Below are positions 44,747 through 53,865 of a stretch of DNA of 64,000 bases, piece by piece (position 1 is the first letter of the stretch; every line of letters begins with the position of its first letter). The stretch lies in contig JAEUTH010000016.1 in assembly GCA_016788165.1 (NCBI GenBank), positions 28,454 to 92,453 of the forward strand, written 5' to 3'. The notes beneath the pieces were generated by a model, which saw only the letters and a list, made by a program, of their open reading frames with translations, was not told the origin of the DNA and did not search any database. Source of the DNA: Bacteroidia bacterium (lineage in GTDB: Bacteria > Bacteroidota > Bacteroidia > AKYH767-A > OLB10). A program made the position numbers and the translations under genes.

Positions 44747-45406
44747 ATGTTTTTCAATCAGGTAATTACACTCATTAAAAAGGATTTCAGGTTAGAACTG
44801 CGTCAAAAATTTTCGATAGCCGGTATGCTGCTATATGTTTTGGCAACCTTGTATATATGTTTTTTAGCATTCCGTCAAATTATTGATCCCGTTACCTGGA
44901 ATGCCTTGTTTTGGGTTATAAATATTTTTGCAGCCATTAATGCATCGGCTAAAAGTTTTATACAACAACCCGAAGGCGAACATTTGTATCAGTATTTATT
45001 GGTGCCGCCACAAGCAGTAATTGTTGCCAAAATTATTTTTAATGCCATACTGCTAACCGTTATTTCTTTGGTAACATTTTTCTTTTACGCTTTGTTTATA
45101 GGTAACCTTGCAGGCAACATACCTTTGTTTATTGGCTGTCTGGTGTTGGGCAATATTGGCTTGGCATCGGTTTTAACTATGGTTAGTGCATTGGCATCGC
45201 GTGCTAATAATCCGGCAGCTTTAATGGCTATACTTAGTTTTCCGTTACTGTTTCCGTTGCTGTTGATTTTATTGCGTTTATCAAAAACTATTGTTGATGA
45301 TTTGGGTATGGATACAGAGCTAAAATACTTTATAATGCTTGGTGGTATGAGTGTACTGTCGCTAACCTTAGGCTATATTTTATTTCCATACCTTTGGCGC
45401 GATTAG
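44747..45406 (+). CDS. ccmB: Heme exporter subunit CcmB
   Basis: This is a 219-residue inner-membrane subunit of the ABC complex used in cytochrome c maturation, with about six hydrophobic segments. The start MFFNQVITLIKKDFRLELRQKF is the usual CcmB N-terminus. An ATG at 44708 would add 13 atypical residues and places the promoter-like element inside the gene, so I use 44747. Later segments (FIQQPEGEHLYQYLLVPP, VLTMVSALASRANN) are family-typical. The ATPase CcmA is not in the window. It is first in a run ccmB, ccmC, ccmD-like, ccmE, ccmF. Confidence 0.9.
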   Translation: MFFNQVITLIKKDFRLELRQKFSIAGMLLYVLATLYICFLAFRQIIDPVTWNALFWVINIFAAINASAKSFIQQPEGEHLYQYLLVPPQAVIVAKIIFNAILLTVISLVTFFFYALFIGNLAGNIPLFIGCLVLGNIGLASVLTMVSALASRANNPAALMAILSFPLLFPLLLILLRLSKTIVDDLGMDTELKYFIMLGGMSVLSLTLGYILFPYLWRD

Positions 45407-45455
45407 CGTTTTAAACAACGCATCGAACCAGAAAAACCTCAGCTATTAAAATCAA

Positions 45456-46127
45456 ATGAGCAACATACTTCAGAAAAAATGGTGGAAAATTACAGGCTTG
45501 GTTTTGGTGTTTTACGCCATTGTTGGTGGTATGTTATTGCCGGTACCTGCACGCGATATTTTAAACGAAACCATCAGAAACTTATACTATCATGTAACCA
45601 TGTGGTTTACTATGATTGTTTTGCTTACAATTTCAGTGATTTATGCCATTAAGTATTTGAGCAATTTTAATATAAACTACGATATAATAGCCCGCGAAAT
45701 AAATAAAGTAGCCATGCTGTTTGCCTTATTAGGTTTGTTTACAGGCATGTTGTGGGCAAAATTTACCTGGGGCGCTTATTGGACCAGCGACCCCAAACTT
45801 AATGGTGTTGCTGCATCGCTGTTAGTTTATGCCGCATACTTTTTATTGCGCAATTCTTTAGATGATAGTGAAAAACGTGCGCGTTTTGCTGCCGTGTATA
45901 ACATTTTTGCTTATGTAATGATGTTGGTTTTTATTTTGATAATGCCACGCTTAACAGCCAGCTTACATCCGGGCAATGGTGGCAATCCGGCATTTGCATC
46001 CTATGACTTAGATAATCAAATGCGTTTGGTTTTTTATCCGGCCGTTATTGGTTGGATTTTAGTAGGCTTGTGGATTGCATCAATTCAAATCAGACATCAA
46101 TTTTTAATAAAAAAAATAAACGATTAA
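45456..46127 (+). CDS. ccmC: Heme handling protein CcmC
   Basis: This 223-residue polytopic membrane protein of the HemeHandling/CcmC group positions heme for transfer to CcmE. It has six predicted membrane segments and the tryptophan-rich WWD-type segment LWAKFTWGAYWTSDPKLNG (about residues 103-121), with histidines in loops (LYYHVTMWFTM, SLHPGNGGNPAF) that could be axial ligands. It follows ccmB by about 50 bases and precedes the ccmD-like gene by 7 bases. In Bacteroidota the gene is often annotated ccsA-like, but the order supports CcmC. Confidence 0.92.
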   Translation: MSNILQKKWWKITGLVLVFYAIVGGMLLPVPARDILNETIRNLYYHVTMWFTMIVLLTISVIYAIKYLSNFNINYDIIAREINKVAMLFALLGLFTGMLWAKFTWGAYWTSDPKLNGVAASLLVYAAYFLLRNSLDDSEKRARFAAVYNIFAYVMMLVFILIMPRLTASLHPGNGGNPAFASYDLDNQMRLVFYPAVIGWILVGLWIASIQIRHQFLIKKIND

Positions 46128-46134
46128 TTTTTGC

Positions 46135-46344
46135 ATGAAACTTTTAAAACTAATACCAGCTATTTTGATTTTTCTAAGTCAAACGGCAATTGCACAAACC
46201 CCTGAAATGGCAACAACTATGCGTGCTAACGGTAAGATATACGTAGTTGTTGGTGTATTGGCAATCATATTTTTAGGCATTGCCATTTACCTTTTTGGAT
46301 TGGATAAAAAATTAACGGCACTCGAAAAAAAAATTAAAGCATAA
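46135..46344 (+). CDS. CcmD-like small membrane protein
   Basis: This 69-residue protein has a signal-like N-terminus (to about residue 21, AIAQT) and one membrane segment (about 34-54) ending in a short basic tail (DKKLTALEKKIKA). Small proteins of this layout between ccmC and ccmE are called CcmD or CcmD family and help the CcmC-CcmE complex release heme. It lies 7 bases after ccmC and 6 before ccmE. Sequence alone is too short to prove homology; position is the main evidence. Confidence 0.75.
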   Translation: MKLLKLIPAILIFLSQTAIAQTPEMATTMRANGKIYVVVGVLAIIFLGIAIYLFGLDKKLTALEKKIKA

Positions 46345-46350
46345 TTACAC

Positions 46351-46734
46351 ATGAAACGTTCCTATATAATTGCCTTAATAGTAATTGCACTTTCTGTTGG
46401 TGCTATTATGTTATCAATTGCCGATAGCAGCACCTATGCAACATTTGAAACCGCTGCCGAAAACCCTGCGCGTACATATCACGTTATTGGCAAAGTAAAC
46501 TTTGACAAACCTTTTGAATATAACCCACAGCAAGATGCAAACTTGTTTTGTTTTTATATGACTGACAGCATTGGTGCCGAAAAAAAAGTGGTGTATCATA
46601 ATGCCAAACCGCAAGATTTTGAAAAATCAGAACAAATTGTTGTTGTAGGCAAAATGCAAGGTGTTGATTTTACAGCCGAACAAGTACTGATGAAGTGCCC
46701 CAGTAAATACACCGAAGAAAATAAAACCATGTAA
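46351..46734 (+). CDS. ccmE: Heme chaperone CcmE with Cys-type heme motif
   Basis: This 127-residue membrane-anchored heme chaperone carries heme from CcmC to the CcmF site. One N-terminal membrane segment (about 5-25) is followed by an OB-fold domain (VIGKVNFDKPFEYN, IVVVGKMQGVDFTAEQVLMKC). The usual covalent heme ligand in E. coli is the His of HxxxY; here the motif is CPSKY with Cys116 and Tyr120, the CxxxY variant known from system I* organisms. A short polar tail follows. It sits between the ccmD-like gene and ccmF in the ccm operon. The identification is firm from context and fold; which residue binds heme is inferred. Confidence 0.9.
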   Translation: MKRSYIIALIVIALSVGAIMLSIADSSTYATFETAAENPARTYHVIGKVNFDKPFEYNPQQDANLFCFYMTDSIGAEKKVVYHNAKPQDFEKSEQIVVVGKMQGVDFTAEQVLMKCPSKYTEENKTM

Positions 46735-46802
46735 TGAGATACAGCCTGTAAACATAGGCTTACAGTATTTTTAAACATGGTAAATCCTTTTTAAATTATC
46801 TT

Positions 46803-49250
46803 ATGATTCAATACACAGGCGAGCATTTATTATGGGGCCAGTTTGGGCAATTTTTTATAGTACTTGCATTTACGGCAGCACTATTATCGGCCATTGCATA
46901 CTTATTTGATACTTACAGTAAAAACCCAAACCCTAACTGGAAACGGTTGGGCCGTGTGGGTTATGTGCTTAATGGGTTTTCGGTAGTGGCCATTTTCGCC
47001 ATACTTTATTACCTTATTTACAACCACTATTTCGAATATTATTATGTGTGGCATCACTCGTCAACCACATTACCCATGCAATATATTTTTGCTTGCTTTT
47101 GGGAAGGCCAGGAAGGCAGTTTTTTACTTTGGACCTTTTGGCATGTAGTTTTAGCCGCAGTGGTAATACGTACAAGTAAAGCCTGGGAATCAAGCGTTAT
47201 GTCAATAATCATGCTGGTACAGGTATTTTTAGGCTCGATGGTTTTAGGCGTGTGGTTAGGCGATGTGCATATTGGCAGCAACCCATTTATTTTATTGCGC
47301 AACCACCCCGATTTTGCAAACATGCCCTTTACAACCATACCGGATTATTTAAGCAGACTGGATGATGGCCGTGGATTAAATCCATTACTACAAAACTATT
47401 GGATGGTAATACATCCGCCTACATTGTTTTTGGGCTTTGCAGCCACCGTAATTCCGTTTGCATTTGCCATGGCCGGGTTTATGACTAACCGAATTCACGA
47501 ATGGATAAAGCCTGCCCTACCCTATACATTTTTTGGTGTAATGATTTTAGGTACCGGTATTTTAATGGGTGGCGCATGGGCTTATGAAGCACTAAGTTTT
47601 GGTGGATTTTGGGCTTGGGATCCGGTTGAAAATGCATCGCTTGTACCGTGGCTTACATTTGTTGGTGCAGCACATGTAATGTTAATTACCAAACGAAATG
47701 GCAGCGCATTAATAAGCAGCTTTTTGCTCTCTATCGTTACATTTCTATTAATACTGTACTCTACTTTTTTAACCCGCAGTGGTATATTAGGCAATGCATC
47801 CGTACATGCATTTACCGATTTGGGTATGAGCGGACAACTGCTGATTTACATGGCCTTCTTTACCATTATGGCCGTAGTGCTTATGATAATAAACTGGAAA
47901 AAAATTTCGGCAGGCGCACCACCAGAAGAAGACAGCCTTACATCGCGCGAGTTTTGGATGTTTATTGGTACACTGGTGCTGCTTATTTCGGCCATACAAA
48001 TTACATCAACTACTTCTATACCTGTATTCAATAAAGTATTTGGTACCAACTATGCTCCACCCAGCAATTTAATTGACCACTACAACAAATGGCAAATACC
48101 CATTGCAGCAATTATTTGTTTGCTGATTGCAGTAACGCAGTTTTTTAAATACAAAAAAACCAAGCCCGAGCAATTTGTAAAAAGCATTTTCTTATCCGTT
48201 GTAGTAGCTACTGTTGTTACGGTTATTTATCAATGGTACATGCTTTTACCAAGGCCACAACATGTGGCATTATTGTTTGCATCGGTTTTTGCTATTGCCG
48301 CTAATACCGATTATTTTATACGTATATTAAAAGGCAATATTAAACACAGTGGCGCATCAATAGCACATGTAGGTGTGGGCTTATTATTGCTAGGTGCTTT
48401 AATTTCACAATCGAAACAAGAGGTTATTTCACAAAATGTAAATGGTATTGATTTAGGTAAAGATTTTCCGAATAATGAAAACATTATGCTTACCAAAGGC
48501 GATACTTTACCCATGGGTAATTACTATATTACTTACACAGGACATAAACAAGAAGGCATACACATTTACTATGGCATTGATTACCTGAAGTTGAATAAAA
48601 CCAATGGGCTTTTTGAAAAACAATTTGAGTTAAAACCTACCATACAACTTAATGAGCGTATGGGAGATGCTGCCGAACCCGATACCAAACATTTTATTGA
48701 TAAAGATTTATATACCCATGTAACCTATGCCGAGTTAGATAAAAACAAAAACCAAACCGGTGATAGCATTTACAACGAAGCCAAATCGGTTACCATTAAG
48801 CAAGGCGATACTATTACCACCAGTAATAGCTTACTTGTGTTAGAAGGCTTATCAACCGCTGTGGATAAAGAAAAAATGAGCTTAGGTGCTGATGATATTG
48901 CTGTTGCAGCAAACCTGCTAAGCATTGATGTAAATAATCAAAAACATTATGCCAACCCCTTATACATTATCAAAGACCAAATGCAATACAGCGAAGATGC
49001 TGAAATTGATAGCCTGGGACTAAAAATATCGTTTGTAAAAATTGATACCGAAAAAAATGCCATCGAATTAAAAATTGCAGAAAAGAAATCGAATAAGAGA
49101 GACTTTGTAATTCTTAAAGCAGTTGTTTTTCCGCATATAAATATTTTATGGATGGGATGCATAATTATGGTTATCGGAACCGTAATTGCCATGAGAAAAA
49201 GATTTGCCGATTTGAAATTCAGTAATAATAATGCAGCAAAAGTAAATTAA
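46803..49250 (+). CDS. ccmF: Cytochrome c heme lyase subunit CcmF
   Basis: This 815-residue polytopic membrane protein is the core of the heme ligation complex that attaches heme to apocytochrome c. About fifteen hydrophobic segments are visible, with the WWD heme-handling domain GGFWAWDPVENASLVPW (about residues 262-278), IHPPTLFLGF upstream, and the periplasmic C-terminal region with HAS-type residues (KHSGASIAHVGVGLLLLGALIS). It ends with a single membrane segment near residue 790. CcmH/CcmI genes were not found here. It shares one base with the downstream DUF2520 gene (TAATG). Confidence 0.95.
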   Translation: MIQYTGEHLLWGQFGQFFIVLAFTAALLSAIAYLFDTYSKNPNPNWKRLGRVGYVLNGFSVVAIFAILYYLIYNHYFEYYYVWHHSSTTLPMQYIFACFWEGQEGSFLLWTFWHVVLAAVVIRTSKAWESSVMSIIMLVQVFLGSMVLGVWLGDVHIGSNPFILLRNHPDFANMPFTTIPDYLSRLDDGRGLNPLLQNYWMVIHPPTLFLGFAATVIPFAFAMAGFMTNRIHEWIKPALPYTFFGVMILGTGILMGGAWAYEALSFGGFWAWDPVENASLVPWLTFVGAAHVMLITKRNGSALISSFLLSIVTFLLILYSTFLTRSGILGNASVHAFTDLGMSGQLLIYMAFFTIMAVVLMIINWKKISAGAPPEEDSLTSREFWMFIGTLVLLISAIQITSTTSIPVFNKVFGTNYAPPSNLIDHYNKWQIPIAAIICLLIAVTQFFKYKKTKPEQFVKSIFLSVVVATVVTVIYQWYMLLPRPQHVALLFASVFAIAANTDYFIRILKGNIKHSGASIAHVGVGLLLLGALISQSKQEVISQNVNGIDLGKDFPNNENIMLTKGDTLPMGNYYITYTGHKQEGIHIYYGIDYLKLNKTNGLFEKQFELKPTIQLNERMGDAAEPDTKHFIDKDLYTHVTYAELDKNKNQTGDSIYNEAKSVTIKQGDTITTSNSLLVLEGLSTAVDKEKMSLGADDIAVAANLLSIDVNNQKHYANPLYIIKDQMQYSEDAEIDSLGLKISFVKIDTEKNAIELKIAEKKSNKRDFVILKAVVFPHINILWMGCIIMVIGTVIAMRKRFADLKFSNNNAAKVN

Positions 49251-50023
49251 TGACTATAGGCATTATTGGCTCAGGTAATGTGGCAAATGCACTGGCAATT
49301 GCATTTGCAAAAAACAATGTTGTTGTAAGCGCAATTATTGCCCGAAACGAAATAACAGGTAACAAGTTAGCACAAAAAGCCAAAGCATCGTTTTATAAAT
49401 TTCCCATAAATAAATTACCTAAGGCCGATGTGTTTTTAATTTGCGTATCCGACAATGCTTTGCAAACGGTTATCGAAAGTCTGCCGCACAGCAGTATGCT
49501 TATTGCACATACAGCTGGCAGCGTTGGCTTAAATTTGTTAGCAGGAAAATACAAAAATGCCGGTGTATTTTACCCGCTTCAAACTTTAAAATTTGCCAAT
49601 AAAAATTTTAAAAAAATACCCATCTGCATCGAAGCTTCCAACCAAGTTTCAGAAAATAAATTACTGAAACTGGCTTCGTCTATAAGTAATAAAAACATTA
49701 AACTAAACTCGCAACAGCGTTTACATTTACATCTGGCTGCCGTAATAACTAATAATTTTACCAACCATTTATATGCGCAGGCGCATGCATATTTAGAAGC
49801 ACATGAGCTACCATTTCAATTATTGCATCCACTTATTGAAAAAACAGCTGAAATGGTTTTTAATACCCCACCCAATAAATTACAAACCGGGCCTGCCGTT
49901 AGGTATGATGCAAATACAATAAAAAAACAAATTGCTTTGCTTGATGATAATGAAGCTTTAAAAAAGTTGTATCAATTGTTTACAGCTTCAATCCAAAAAA
50001 TGAATCCTAAAAAACAATCATAA
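49250..50023 (+). CDS. Rossmann-fold DUF2520 protein
   Basis: This is a 257-residue protein with an N-terminal NAD(P)-binding fold (IGIIGSGNVANALAIAFA, residues 2-19) related to pyrroline-5-carboxylate and F420-dependent NADP reductases, and a C-terminal helical DUF2520 domain (about 125-250, FTNHLYAQAHAYL). Its enzyme activity is not known. Its start overlaps the ccmF stop by one base and the KdsC-like gene follows after 4 bases, so it is cotranscribed with them. The order DUF2520, KdsC-like, UbiA, Maf is widespread in Bacteroidota, which suggests functional coupling of unknown nature. Confidence 0.85.
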   Translation: MTIGIIGSGNVANALAIAFAKNNVVVSAIIARNEITGNKLAQKAKASFYKFPINKLPKADVFLICVSDNALQTVIESLPHSSMLIAHTAGSVGLNLLAGKYKNAGVFYPLQTLKFANKNFKKIPICIEASNQVSENKLLKLASSISNKNIKLNSQQRLHLHLAAVITNNFTNHLYAQAHAYLEAHELPFQLLHPLIEKTAEMVFNTPPNKLQTGPAVRYDANTIKKQIALLDDNEALKKLYQLFTASIQKMNPKKQS

Positions 50024-50027
50024 TCCA

Positions 50028-50534
50028 ATGCAAAACTTTAAAGAGAAGTTAGCAAAAATAAGCTGTTTTATATTTGATGTGGATGGTGTGCTTACCAATG
50101 GTCAGTTAATAATTATGCCCGATGGCGAATTGTTACGAAGTATGAATATTAAAGATGGTTATGCCATGCAATTGGCCATTAAAAAAGGTTATAAAATAGC
50201 TATTATTTCAGGAGGTAAATCAGAAGGCGTGCCACAGCGTTTACAGCGCTTAGGCATTACAGAAATATATATGCAAACCAAAAACAAAGTGGACGTTTAC
50301 AAGCAATTGCTTGATAAATGGCAATTAAAAAACGAACAGGTTTGTTATATGGGCGATGATGTGCCTGATGTTGCAGTTATGCAATTGGCAGGCATAGCAA
50401 CTTGCCCTGCCGATGCTTGCCAGGAAGTAAAGCAAGTTGCTATTTATCAATCCATACAAAGTGGTGGCAACGGATGCGTGCGCGATATTATTGAACAAGC
50501 CATGCGTTTACAAAATACCTGGAGCGATTTATAA
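50028..50534 (+). CDS. KdsC-like HAD phosphatase
   Basis: This 168-residue HAD-superfamily phosphatase of the KdsC type is thought to dephosphorylate 3-deoxy-D-manno-octulosonate 8-phosphate for lipopolysaccharide core synthesis. Motif I is FIFDVDGVLTNG (catalytic Asp about 16 and 18), motif II AIISGGKSEGV and motif III GDDVPDVAVM. It is a capless tetramer-type HAD, length typical. It lies 4 bases after the DUF2520 gene and 24 before the UbiA start. Without kdsA nearby the substrate could also be another phosphosugar. Confidence 0.88.
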   Translation: MQNFKEKLAKISCFIFDVDGVLTNGQLIIMPDGELLRSMNIKDGYAMQLAIKKGYKIAIISGGKSEGVPQRLQRLGITEIYMQTKNKVDVYKQLLDKWQLKNEQVCYMGDDVPDVAVMQLAGIATCPADACQEVKQVAIYQSIQSGGNGCVRDIIEQAMRLQNTWSDL

Positions 50535-50558
50535 TTATATTTTTTTGTGCCTCTTCTA

Positions 50559-51509
50559 ATGTCCGATAAAAAAAACACATCCACTTTCATAAACGTTGTA
50601 AAACTTATACGCTGGCCTAATTTATTAATTATTGCCCTTGCAATGGCATTGGTGCAATACACCATTATAAACCCGATTTTAAATTACAATAGCTTACCAA
50701 TAATGCATAGCGGGGTATTTGTATTGTTAGTGCTTAGTACCGTTTTATTGGCAGCAGGTGGTTATGTAATTAACGATATACTGGATGTAAAAATTGATTT
50801 AATTAATAAGCCTCAAAAAGTTATTGTTGGTAAAAAATACCCATTAAGCCTTTGTTGGGAATTATATTGGGTTTGTACCGTAATTGGTGTTTTAGCTATG
50901 CTTATTGCCTGTTGGTATAATCACACTTTTTACATGGCAACTATTGCTGCTTTCGAAGCAGCATTGCTATGGTTTTACTCATCGGTTTTAAAAAAATTAC
51001 CACTCATAGGCAATGTATCTATTTCCATATTATGTGCATTGGCATTACTAAAACCAATGTTACTGCATCAGCCGGCTTATGCAACCAGCGGTATCATATT
51101 TTTAGTGTTGGGTTATGTGTTGTTCGCTTTTATACTAACGCTAATACGCGAGTTAATTAAAACCTGCGAAGATGTGCATGGCGACTCAGCAATGGGCGCA
51201 CAAACAGCGGCTGTATTTTTTGGTGTTACTGCTACAAAAATAATTGCTGCCGTATTAACTTTAACTTGCATGGTATCGGTTGGCTGGTTTATGTGGCAGC
51301 AATGGCTTAGCGAAACCTTTTGGACGAACGACTTTATTTCATTCGGATATGTGGCATTGTTTGTTCAGTTGCCATTGTTACTGTTACTCTATAAACTTTT
51401 TACCGCAAAAAACACACCTCAATTTACTACGGCCTCTATGGTGGCAAAAATTGTTATGGTAACAGGCATTTTTTCGATGTTAGTATTTTATTGGGTTCTG
51501 TTTATATAA
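50559..51509 (+). CDS. UbiA-family prenyltransferase (geranylgeranylglycerol-phosphate type)
   Basis: This 316-residue polytopic membrane enzyme transfers a prenyl chain from a diphosphate donor. The first Asp-rich motif is NDILDVKIDLINKPQKV (about residues 68-84) and the second DVHGDSAMGAQT (about 206-217), the usual UbiA pair, with eight or nine hydrophobic segments. In Bacteroidota this paralogue is commonly annotated as geranylgeranylglycerol-phosphate geranylgeranyltransferase, an activity not well tested there. I start at the ATG at 50559 rather than the GTG at 50547. It precedes maf by 10 bases in the same run. Confidence 0.87.
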   Translation: MSDKKNTSTFINVVKLIRWPNLLIIALAMALVQYTIINPILNYNSLPIMHSGVFVLLVLSTVLLAAGGYVINDILDVKIDLINKPQKVIVGKKYPLSLCWELYWVCTVIGVLAMLIACWYNHTFYMATIAAFEAALLWFYSSVLKKLPLIGNVSISILCALALLKPMLLHQPAYATSGIIFLVLGYVLFAFILTLIRELIKTCEDVHGDSAMGAQTAAVFFGVTATKIIAAVLTLTCMVSVGWFMWQQWLSETFWTNDFISFGYVALFVQLPLLLLLYKLFTAKNTPQFTTASMVAKIVMVTGIFSMLVFYWVLFI

Positions 51510-51519
51510 ATCTTCGCAA

Positions 51520-52104
51520 ATGTTATTAAATGAAAAACTTGCCGGTAAACAAATTATACTGGCTTCACAATCGCCACGCAGGCATGAGCTGCTTACATTA
51601 ATGGGTATTCCGTTTGAAGTAATTGTAAAACCTACAAACGAAAGCTTTAACCCTGATTTAAAACGTGAAGCTGTTGCACTGCATATAGCAAAAAACAAAG
51701 CTGCAGCTTTTGCTCCATTTCAGGATGCAAATACATATATTATTACTGCCGATACCATTGTTTGTTTAGATGATGACATTTTAAATAAGCCTGCTGATAA
51801 CGCAGAGGCTTTAATGATGCTTAAAAAAATACAAGGCCGCAAGCATACCGTAATTACAGCCGTTACCATAAACACTGCAGGCAAGCAAGTTGCCTTTTTT
51901 GTTAGCAGCGATGTGTATTTTAAGCCATTAGATGAAGAACAAATTGCATATTACGTAAACACCTATAAACCGTTTGATAAAGCAGGTGCCTACGGCATAC
52001 AGGAATGGATTGGCATTGTTGGCTTAGAGCGTATTGATGGCTCATATACCAATGTAATGGGCTTGCCTACTACACAACTATATGATGCACTGCTTCGGTT
52101 TTAA
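51520..52104 (+). CDS. maf: Maf-family nucleotide pyrophosphatase
   Basis: This 194-residue cytoplasmic house-cleaning pyrophosphatase acts on dTTP/UTP or modified nucleotides. It begins with the substrate motif ASQSPRRHELLTLMGIPFEV (residues about 15-34), then ITADTIVCLDDDILNKP and AGAYGIQEWIGIVGLERIDGSYTNVMGLPT, all Maf signatures. It lies 10 bases after the UbiA gene, closing the plus-strand run that starts at ccmB, and converges with the FAD oxidoreductase with 8 bases between. Confidence 0.94.
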   Translation: MLLNEKLAGKQIILASQSPRRHELLTLMGIPFEVIVKPTNESFNPDLKREAVALHIAKNKAAAFAPFQDANTYIITADTIVCLDDDILNKPADNAEALMMLKKIQGRKHTVITAVTINTAGKQVAFFVSSDVYFKPLDEEQIAYYVNTYKPFDKAGAYGIQEWIGIVGLERIDGSYTNVMGLPTTQLYDALLRF

Positions 52105-52112
52105 CTGATAGC

Positions 52113-53252
52113 TTATTCATACGTATCAGCTACCAATTGCGCCAATTCAGCGCCAACTAAGCTGCCTATTGCAATACCCATACCGCCCATACGCACCGCA
52201 CAATAAGTATGTGTGTCTATTTGTTTAACAATGCTTTGTTTGGTATTGCCTAATCCCATAACACCACTCCAGCGCTTACTGATTGTAAATGAAGTTTGGG
52301 GCAAAATAATTTCATGCAGCAATTTTTCCAGTGCTGTTTGCACTTTTTCGGTAACACCAAATTGCTGTGTAGCCTCTGCTTCAAAATCTAAATTACGTCC
52401 GCCACCTAATAAAACACATCCGTCAACATCACGAAAATAATAGTAGCCTTTTTGATAATGGAATGCCCCGTTAATTTTTAAACCTTCGATTGGATTGGTT
52501 ATTAAAACCTGGGCACGGTTGGCTTGTACCTCTAATTGTGGAAATAAATTTGCAGCAAAACCATTATTACAAACCATTAATTTTTTAGTTGTAAATGAAA
52601 AACCGGCTGCTGTTGTAATTAATACACCATTGGGTAGCGTTTTAACTTCGATAATATCTAATCCGTTTAAAATAGTAATGTTATTGTTTTGTGCGAGTTT
52701 TACCAAAGCATGCATCATTTTACCGGTATCAATTTGCCCTTCGAAATTATTTTTAACCAAGTGCTTAACCCCATTAAATCCTTGCTTGCTAATTTCAAAA
52801 TCGGATAATGTATAGGTGTTGCCTTTAACTATTGATTTAAGTTTAGTATTTAAATCTGTCATGGCATCCATACATTGTTCAAAGCTTTCATCATCGCTGT
52901 TTGTAAAAACTTCATAACCGCCTTTTTCTTCATAGCCAATATTTACATCGCCCAATAATTTTCTTAACAACAACAAACCGTTATATCGTTTTTCTACTAA
53001 TGCATAAACAGCATCTTCAGTCATACGGGTTAAGTCGTCTAAAATTTCAGTCATGCTGCCAAAGCAGGCAAAGCCTGCATTGCGTGTACTGGCACCATAA
53101 GGCAAAAAACTCCGTTCAAGCACCAAAATTGAAGCCGTTTTAAATTGCTTGCGTAATTGTATAGCTGCGTTTAAACCCACAATTCCACTGCCAATTATCA
53201 CAAAATCAACCTTCGAAAAATATTGTTTCTGTTCCCAGTAACTTAATTGCAT
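52113..53252 (-). CDS. FAD-dependent amine/amino-acid oxidoreductase (DAO family)
   Basis: This 379-residue flavoprotein has the FAD dinucleotide-binding start FVIIGSGIVGLNAAIQL (about residues 18-34), then LERSFLPYGASTRNAGFACFG, which in the DAO family lines the flavin, and a C-terminal RMGGMGIAIGSLVGAELA motif. The family includes glycine and D-amino acid oxidases and MnmC-like enzymes; substrate is not defined by sequence. It is the last gene of a minus-strand operon (MATE, fmt, sirtuin, DUF2179-like, this gene), 12 bases after the previous stop. Confidence 0.87.
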   Translation of the reverse strand: MQLSYWEQKQYFSKVDFVIIGSGIVGLNAAIQLRKQFKTASILVLERSFLPYGASTRNAGFACFGSMTEILDDLTRMTEDAVYALVEKRYNGLLLLRKLLGDVNIGYEEKGGYEVFTNSDDESFEQCMDAMTDLNTKLKSIVKGNTYTLSDFEISKQGFNGVKHLVKNNFEGQIDTGKMMHALVKLAQNNNITILNGLDIIEVKTLPNGVLITTAAGFSFTTKKLMVCNNGFAANLFPQLEVQANRAQVLITNPIEGLKINGAFHYQKGYYYFRDVDGCVLLGGGRNLDFEAEATQQFGVTEKVQTALEKLLHEIILPQTSFTISKRWSGVMGLGNTKQSIVKQIDTHTYCAVRMGGMGIAIGSLVGAELAQLVADTYE

Positions 53253-53264
53253 TGTATATGTTTT

Positions 53265-53864
53265 CTAATGTTTGAATAAAGGAAATAACCTGCGCAAGTA
53301 ATACAGTGTTTGATTACTACCAATGGGCGGAAACACACCTTTGTTGGCGTCTTTTACATCTTCAACCGTATAAAATGCATCGGGGTTATGTGTATGAATT
53401 AAATTACAAACCTGATTGTGATGTGTGCGTTTAATTACCAGATATATTAATTTAACCGGGCCTTGACTGCCTGCACCATCCACCAATGTATAACCTATGT
53501 TTATCTGTTTCAAAGCATCTAACAATGCTTGTGTATGTTTTACAATTACAATGCGAAATAACTGCAAACCCAAGCCCAATCTTTCATCCATTTTAATGCC
53601 TACATAAATACCGGTTGCATAACCCAATGCAAAGGCTGTATAACTAAGCAGATTATCTAAATGCTTTAAAACCTGGCTCACAGCAATAGTCCAAATTAAC
53701 ACCTCTAAAAACCCAATAAAGGGCACCACATTTTTAATGCCTTTGGCTAAAAACAAATTTCGTAAAGTGCCCAATGTAACATCACAAACTCTGCATAAAA
53801 AAATAAGCAAGGGCATTACAGCGTAATGAAATATATTGCTTTGATAGAAATCAGTCAGATCCAT
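53265..53864 (-). CDS. DUF2179/DUF5698-like membrane protein
   Basis: This is a 199-residue membrane protein with about three N-terminal hydrophobic segments (about 12-100, including the LIFLCRVCDVTLGTLRNLFLAKG segment) and a cytosolic C-terminal domain of the DUF2179 kind (about 105-180). It resembles the UPF0316 family, whose function is unknown and whose C-terminal domain may bind a small ligand. It starts 1 base after the sirtuin stop, so translation is probably coupled. No catalytic residues can be proposed. Confidence 0.82.
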   Translation of the reverse strand: MDLTDFYQSNIFHYAVMPLLIFLCRVCDVTLGTLRNLFLAKGIKNVVPFIGFLEVLIWTIAVSQVLKHLDNLLSYTAFALGYATGIYVGIKMDERLGLGLQLFRIVIVKHTQALLDALKQINIGYTLVDGAGSQGPVKLIYLVIKRTHHNQVCNLIHTHNPDAFYTVEDVKDANKGVFPPIGSNQTLYYLRRLFPLFKH

Positions 53865-53865
53865 A

